DNA of 64,000 nt from assembly GCA_026018925.1 (NCBI GenBank), contig JAKSZU010000007.1:100112860-100176859 (forward strand). Direction: 5' to 3'. The notes under the pieces are model-generated. The model worked only from the letters and a program-made list of their open reading frames with translations. It did not search any database and was not told the DNA's origin. The translations under genes were made by a program, and so were the position numbers. The DNA comes from Tupaia tana. Lineage: Eukaryota > Chordata > Mammalia > Scandentia > Tupaiidae. This document shows positions 59,325 through 64,000 of this stretch, in pieces (position 1 is the first letter of the stretch; each line of letters opens with the position of its first letter).

Positions 59325-59505
59325 ATGACATGCAATTCAAATTTCCCATTCATAAATAAAGCTTGATTGAAACACGGCCACGCTCATTCGTTTACGTATC
59401 TGCTGAGTGCTTCGGCAGACCACAGCAGGGCCCAGAGGCCGCTGGAGACCCTGCGGCCTGAACTATTCACCATCTGGCCCTGCACGGAAAAGGTGTGCTG
59501 ACATC
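59325..59505 (+). mobile_element. Ancient DNA transposon fragment (hAT-like)
   Basis: AATAAAGCTTGATTGAAACACGGCCACGCTCATTCGTTTACG, then CACCATCTGGCCCTGCACGGAAAAGGTGTGCTGAC, matches the terminal region of a common old mammalian DNA element. I am sure of the pattern but not of the family name. Confidence 0.55.
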
Positions 59506-59769
59506 TGTCCTTAATTAGGAACATCCTCAAGTGCTTGTCATATATAAATGAAAATCCTATTTCGAGCAAAAATATCACATCCCTAGGGTTCAAGTAAAAA
59601 TAAAGAGGCATGTTAGGGCCTAAACATCGTAAGTCAGAACCAACAGAAACAACGGACAATTCAAGAGCCAAGGGACTCCAGAGACTGAGATCTTAAGGCC
59701 CGTCTCCGCTCAGGCTTCAACAGAGCATCACACCCGGTGTGGCTCATAAATGAATGTCTTGTGGCTCCT

Positions 59770-60282
59770 GAGGATAGGAGTCCATGATCAAGGATCAGAT
59801 TAGGTGGCTCATGAGGGCTTATTTCCTAGTTCACAGACAGCCGATTTCTTACTGTGCCCTCAAATGGTAAAAGCAGCAAGGACAGCTCGTGGGCTCTTCT
59901 ATAAAGACATTAATTCCATCCACCAGGGCTCTGCCCACATGACCTAATCACCTCCCAAAGGCTCTACCTCCTAGTACCAGCACCTTAGGAGTTTAAGACT
60001 GCAATACAGGAGACCAGCAGATAGCGTAACGGTTACGTCACTGGACTCCTATGTAGACCTGGTGACTTAAAACTCACGTGTCCAAGATCCCGAAAGGAGA
60101 ATGGAAGAAAAGGGACTGCAGCGTGGCCATCCCCCCAGGGGGTGATTTCTCGCTTCCTGTCTCTGTCTCTATCTCTCTGGAGAGCCCATGCGCTCTATAG
60201 CAAAATATCTTAAAAAAAAAAAAAAAAAAAAAGATTTCAACATAGGAGTTTTGGGGGAAACACTAACGTTCAAACCACAGCA
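59770..60282 (-). mobile_element. MaLR-type LTR, interrupted by SINE
   Basis: On the minus strand it starts TGCTGTGGTTTGAACGTTAGTG at 60282. It includes CTAGGAGGTAGAGCCTTTGG, GGTGATTAGGTCATGTGGGC and TAATGTCTTTATAGAAGAGC. A SINE lies at 60012-60232. Confidence 0.7.
60012..60232 (+). repeat. Long-form tRNA-derived SINE inside LTR
   Basis: Head GAGACCAGCAGATAGCGTAACGG, with part of the box B region deleted, and a 21-A tail. AGACTGCAATACAGG/AGATTTCAACATAGG is the decayed duplication. Confidence 0.85.
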
Positions 60283-60304
60283 AACTCCAACCTGGGTGGG
60301 GACA

Positions 60305-60534
60305 AAAACATGTAATTTTTAAAGTTTATTTATTTCTTCCATGAGAGAGGGAGGCAGAGGAGGCAGGATCCCAGCGGAGTCTGTAAACCACAATCCTACC
60401 CCCAGCCTCGACCAGCCAGGACTACAGGTACACATGCTTGGAGTGCGTGGGAGAACGCAGGACACAAACCCCGGGCCTTTCCCTGTGCTCTCAGCACTGT
60501 GGGTCTGCAGACCACTGTGCCGTCCTGGCTGGCC
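60305..60534 (-). repeat. Second SINE family
   Basis: AAAGTTTATTTATTTCTTCC starts the 3' side. CAGCCTCGACCAGCCAGGACTACAGG and GGTCTGCAGACCACTGTGCC follow, ending CTGGCTGGCC. The minus-strand head GGCCAGCCAGGACGGCACAGTGG carries a box A-like motif, and GGGTTTGTGTCC is box B-like. Confidence 0.78.
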
Positions 60535-60774
60535 CCACACTGACTTCAAAGAAATAAAAGCAAAACCTGGAATTTGTGAAAGAAATGAGAAATGACTTTT
60601 TTAAAAACAATAGGATCAGGAAGGGTCATGCCAGGGGCTCCTAGGGAGCTCACAAACATGCTTCTCTTTTCTGGGCATTTATATTTTATAATCATTATGC
60701 TGTACTTCTGTTTTAGAAACCTTTCTTCATGGGTTATTTCACAATTTTAAGAGGCTTAAAAAGCATACTACATG

Positions 60775-60888
60775 GGGGCCAGCAGATGGTGTAGTGGTCA
60801 GGATGCTGGAATCCCATATAGCTGACCATGGTTCGAGTCCCGGACTGGGCAGCTTACTTCTTTCTCACTTTCTTCTCTCCCTCTCTCC

Positions 60889-60969
<81 letters not shown>

Positions 60970-61032
60970 TATATGTGAAGTGAAGAAATAAATTAACTTA
61001 AATAAATAAATCCTAAAAACAAAACAAAAAAA
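60775..61032 (+). repeat. Short-form tRNA-derived SINE with triple microsatellite
   Basis: GCATACTACAT flanks both ends. The pyrimidine region has grown into (CT)n, (TA)n and (CA)n blocks at 60876-60970. Confidence 0.92.
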
Positions 61033-61129
61033 GGCATACTACATTTCTTGATACCTTACAAGAAAAATACGTCCTGTCCTTATCTTTCGTGAGACTTTTC
61101 TCACATTAGTTTGACAGGACATTGATTAA

Positions 61130-61232
61130 TTGTGGTGTGGCCATCCCTCTGGCGGGTGCTTTCTCTCTCTGTCCCCCGCGTCCCCCAGCTCTGGCAAGCA
61201 CATGCGCCCTATGGCAAATTAAAAACCAAACC
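61130..61232 (+). repeat. tRNA-derived SINE, 5'-truncated
   Basis: Only the 3' end is present: TGGTGTGGCCATCCCTCTGG to GCGCCCTATGGCAAATTAAAAAC. Confidence 0.75.
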
Positions 61233-61585
61233 TATATTAAGTGAAATATGAACTCTTACTGATCTCTCAACTCCCACCCATTACCACATGGCTTATCCGT
61301 CCTCTCCCCCTTGCTGGCCTGTACATCTCCACTCCCACAGTGAGAAGCCTTGCCCTCCCACTCACGTCCACTTACTTCACCGTTCACCTCCAGTCCACAC
61401 GTGTAACAGCAGCAGAGCTGTGAACTCACACCCCTGTGGAGAGAACTTCGTCGGCTAGTGTGCAGGACTTCTGGACAGTTCCTTTAGCCTTCAGTCTCAG
61501 AAACGCCATTATCTCCAACGTTTATATCAACACATTTTCCCTCTAGATTTACTTGTAAAAGCTCTAGCTATTAAAACAACACGAG

Positions 61586-61738
61586 GGAACCAGCAGTTGG
61601 CGTGGTGGTTAAGGCGCTGGATACTGGCACAGGGCAGACCAAGGTTCAAGTCCTGGACCTGTTGGGTTGCTTTCTCACTTTCCCTCTCTCTGTGTGTGGG
61701 TCAAATAAATAAATAAATAATTCTTAAAAAAATTTTAA
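61586..61738 (+). repeat. Short-form tRNA-derived SINE
   Basis: Head GGGAACCAGCAGTTGGCGTGGTGG, box B AAGGTTCAAGTCC, (AAAT)n tail. Confidence 0.88.
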
Positions 61739-61744
61739 AAAACC

Positions 61745-62560
61745 CACATGAATGGCCAGTAACCATTAAGAAAAGCTGCTAAACATCACTAAAGTTGCTC
61801 TCAACCTTTCCTGATGATTATCAGGGAAATGCAAATTAAAATCATAATGAGAAATCATCTCACACCTAGTAGGATGGCTGACATCAAAAAAAAAAGAAGA
61901 AGAAGAAAGAAAGAAAGAAAGAACGAACGAACGAACAGAACGAAGCAGTGAGGATGTGGGAACACCGAAACCTTATAGACCACTGGTGGAAAGGTGCAGT
62001 GGTGCCGCCACTCTGGGACACTGTGAAGGCTCCGCAGGAAACAAACAGAACTGCCACGTGATCCAACAACGGCACCTGTGAGCGCGTACCCAGAACTGAA
62101 CACAGCATCCTGGGATATCTGCACACCCTCCTTCACAGCAGCACTAGTCACAACAGCCAGGAGGTGGAAGGAAGCACCCAGATGCCCATCAACATTTGAA
62201 CAGATAAACAGAGTATGTTACATGTATGGAACATTATTCAGCCTTAAAAAATAAGGAAGTTCTGCCTCATGCTACAGCACGGATGACCCTTGAAGACGTT
62301 ATGTCACGTGAAATAAATAGCTCAAAACAGACAACTAACATATGATTCCACCTCCATGAGGTACGCTGGGTGCCAGGGGCTGGGGTGGTGGGACGGGGCA
62401 CAGTCGTTCGGTGGTACAGCAGCGTCTCAAGGTTTACAAGAAGAAAAGTTAAGGAGATTGGAGGCACAATAATGTGAGTATACTTAACACGTCTGAACTA
62501 CACACTTAGAAATGGTTAAGATGATAAATTTCATGCTCAAGACATTAAATCACGCTGAAC
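61745..62560 (+). mobile_element. Old L1 3' UTR region
   Basis: CATGAATGGCCAGTAACC, GAAATGCAAATTAAAATCATAATGAGA, GTTATGTCACGTGAAATAAATAG and GGTTAAGATGATAAATTTCATG occur in the order found in old (L1M-type) 3' ends. A GAA/GAAC microsatellite at 61891-61935 interrupts it. Confidence 0.75.
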
Positions 62561-63285
62561 AGGCTTGACAAATGTTCCACATGTACTTAAAAATAAGAAG
62601 CCGCCACTACTGCTTGGGGTTGTAAGTTCCCATCTCCTTACTCCTGGTATTGCAACAGCAAATGGCCTACACTCTGCAAACTCTCAGTCAGAAGAGAGGA
62701 GAGAGGACACCCGTCTGTAATGTGTTATCAGGGCCCGACACAACTGCTCTGCCATTAGACTGGAAAATGAAAATTTGTCTGTTCTCTGCTATGTCCACAG
62801 CAACCAAGATTAGTGTCTGATACATACTAAAGATCTCAAGAAATATCTGTTGAATGAAATGTATGAATAAATATTCTCTCAAGTACTGTGTTTCTGCCCT
62901 GGAAACACTGAAAAATAGTGAAAGCTTAGAATGTAAGAATGGCAAAAGTTAAAGAACTATATAAAATGCTACTATGAACGTCTGTCTCCCTGAGACTCTC
63001 ACAGTCTCTGCAGACGAGGAGCCTACATGCACCCTATGTTCTCAGCACTGCCGCCTAAGCACCAACAAAGGCTATAGGGTTTGCTAAACAACTACTCTTA
63101 ATGTCAGCAGTTTATACTAAAATAGCTTCGTTCTCTATAACGGCATGTGGTACCCAGAGACATGTGACCTCAGTCACCCCACAGACTTTCAGCAAGCAGG
63201 TGAGCTCCCAGTGGGACCTACCAAGTCCACTTCCTCGTGTCATTTACCACAAACTGAAACTTAAGAAGGGTTTACAAAGACATAG
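62561..63285. other. TIPRL: TIPRL intron segment with L2/MIR-like end
   Basis: TCTGATACATACTAAAGATCTCAAGAAATATCTGTTGAATGAA at 62815-62858 fits an L2/MIR 3' end. No exon recognised. Confidence 0.45.
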
Positions 63286-63287
63286 CT

Positions 63288-63712
63288 CAGGACCAGCAGA
63301 TGGAGTGATAGTTATGTTGCTGCACTCCCATGTAGTTGACCATGATTCAAGTCCCAGTTTCAGCGACTTAAAACTCATGGGGGGGGGGGGGGGGCAGCAG
63401 GTAGCGTCATGATTAAGGTGCTGGACACTCCCACATGACTGACCACGGTTCAAGTCCTGGACCTGGTGGCTTGCTTTCTCACTTTCCCCCTCTCTCTCTG
63501 GTCAAATTAAAATAAATGAATGAATAAATTTTAAAAATTAAATCAATAATTCTTTTAAAAAAAAAACTCACACCGGACACATGTGCGTGTATGGTCCAAA
63601 TCCTGAGAGGAAACTGGAGAAGGGATTGCAGTGTGGCCATCCCCCTGAGGGGTGATTACTCACTCTCTGTCTCTCCAGCAAGTGCATGCACCCTATAGCA
63701 AAAATCTATATT
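63288..63712 (+). repeat. Long-form tRNA-derived SINE split by a short-form SINE
   Basis: The head half is 63288-63378 (AGGACCAGCAGATGGAGTG ... TTAAAACTCAT). The body half resumes at 63566 (ACTCACACCGGACACATGTG ... CCCTATAGCAAAAATC). The break is at the head/body boundary. Confidence 0.9.
63379..63565 (+). repeat. Short-form tRNA-derived SINE with 16-G leader
   Basis: A run of 16 G (63379-63394) precedes CAGCAGGTAGCGTCATG, followed by box B ACGGTTCAAGTCC and an (AAAT)n/A9 tail. AAAACTCA flanks both sides. Confidence 0.9.
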
Positions 63713-63828
63713 TTAAAAACAAACAAACAAACAAAAACAAGACATCACTTAACACTCTTACAGAGCGTTAAATTCACTGAGACCTTTTTCTCATAAATTA
63801 TTTTATACCAAAACTCTTCTGTGATAGC

Positions 63829-64000
63829 TGGCCCCATAGCACAGGGATTAAGAGAGCCAGATCCCACACAGCTGACTGCAGTTCAAATCCTGGCCTTGAG
63901 AACGTGAAAAACACACCAGGTGCATGTGCATACACGCCTAGACACCTGTCAGGAAAGAGCAATGGAGGGAACAGGATTGCAGCATTGAGGTGTGCATGCA
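63829..64000 (+). repeat. tRNA-derived SINE, diverged, cut by window end
   Basis: Head GCTGGCCCCATAGCACAGGGATTAAG, box B GCAGTTCAAATCC. Same diverged type as at 47.8 kb. Confidence 0.7.

Noticed and set aside
59384..59671. 95-codon minus-strand frame
   Set aside because: Lies over an ancient DNA transposon remnant and shows no protein similarity I recognise.
56500..64000. Upstream TIPRL exons
   Set aside because: I searched the minus strand for the expected N-terminal half of the protein and found no match, so these exons are taken to lie outside the window.

Overview
This window is nuclear DNA from a placental mammal. It holds split genes with GT-AG introns, a CpG-island promoter, L1 LINEs, MaLR LTRs, and very many tRNA-derived SINEs. 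I see no bacterial, plasmid, phage or CRISPR feature. Exon identities were made by translating the strand and matching protein families from memory; no database was searched.

Two genes can be assembled, both on the minus strand. SFT2D2 is complete in coding sequence: eight exons between 17740 and 2778, 483 coding nt, 160 residues plus stop, canonical splice sites and no disruption. Its first exon sits in a CpG island of about 16.9-18.1 kb. Upstream of it lies the 3' part of TIPRL, with four exons at 55874-55743, 44076-43981, 41521-41459 and 40592-40443. The 5' exons of TIPRL are beyond the right edge. The order TIPRL then SFT2D2, in the same orientation, is the arrangement I recall for human 1q24, so this looks like an ordinary conserved syntenic block.

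The rest is dominated by one highly amplified tRNA-derived SINE clan. It has a long form of about 250-290 bp and a short form of about 160-200 bp ending in a pyrimidine-rich stretch and (AAAT)n. About 65 copies are visible. There is also a rarer second SINE family with a different tRNA-like head. I see no Alu, B1, CAN, ERE, VES or AfroSINE copies. The head motif with a tRNA promoter, the long and short forms and the dimers fit what I recall of the CYN SINEs of colugos (Dermoptera). The species call is an inference, not a demonstration.

Other structure: a 5'-inverted L1 at 23.5-28.2 kb with a perfect 15-bp target-site duplication; older L1 pieces at 8.5-9.2, 28.6-30.5, 31.5-32.2, 33.1-35.5 and 61.7-62.6 kb; three MaLR-type LTRs; a 79-bp mariner-like MITE; and a 57-bp minisatellite of 13 units at 20.1-20.85 kb with a four-unit higher-order repeat. 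The first 22 kb are GC-rich with CpG-dense gaps. From about 23 kb the sequence is AT-rich and repeat-packed. I found no previously undescribed gene system. The most interesting material is the transposon biology: repeated SINE insertion at the same target, a composite SINE with a headless second body, and nested insertions.
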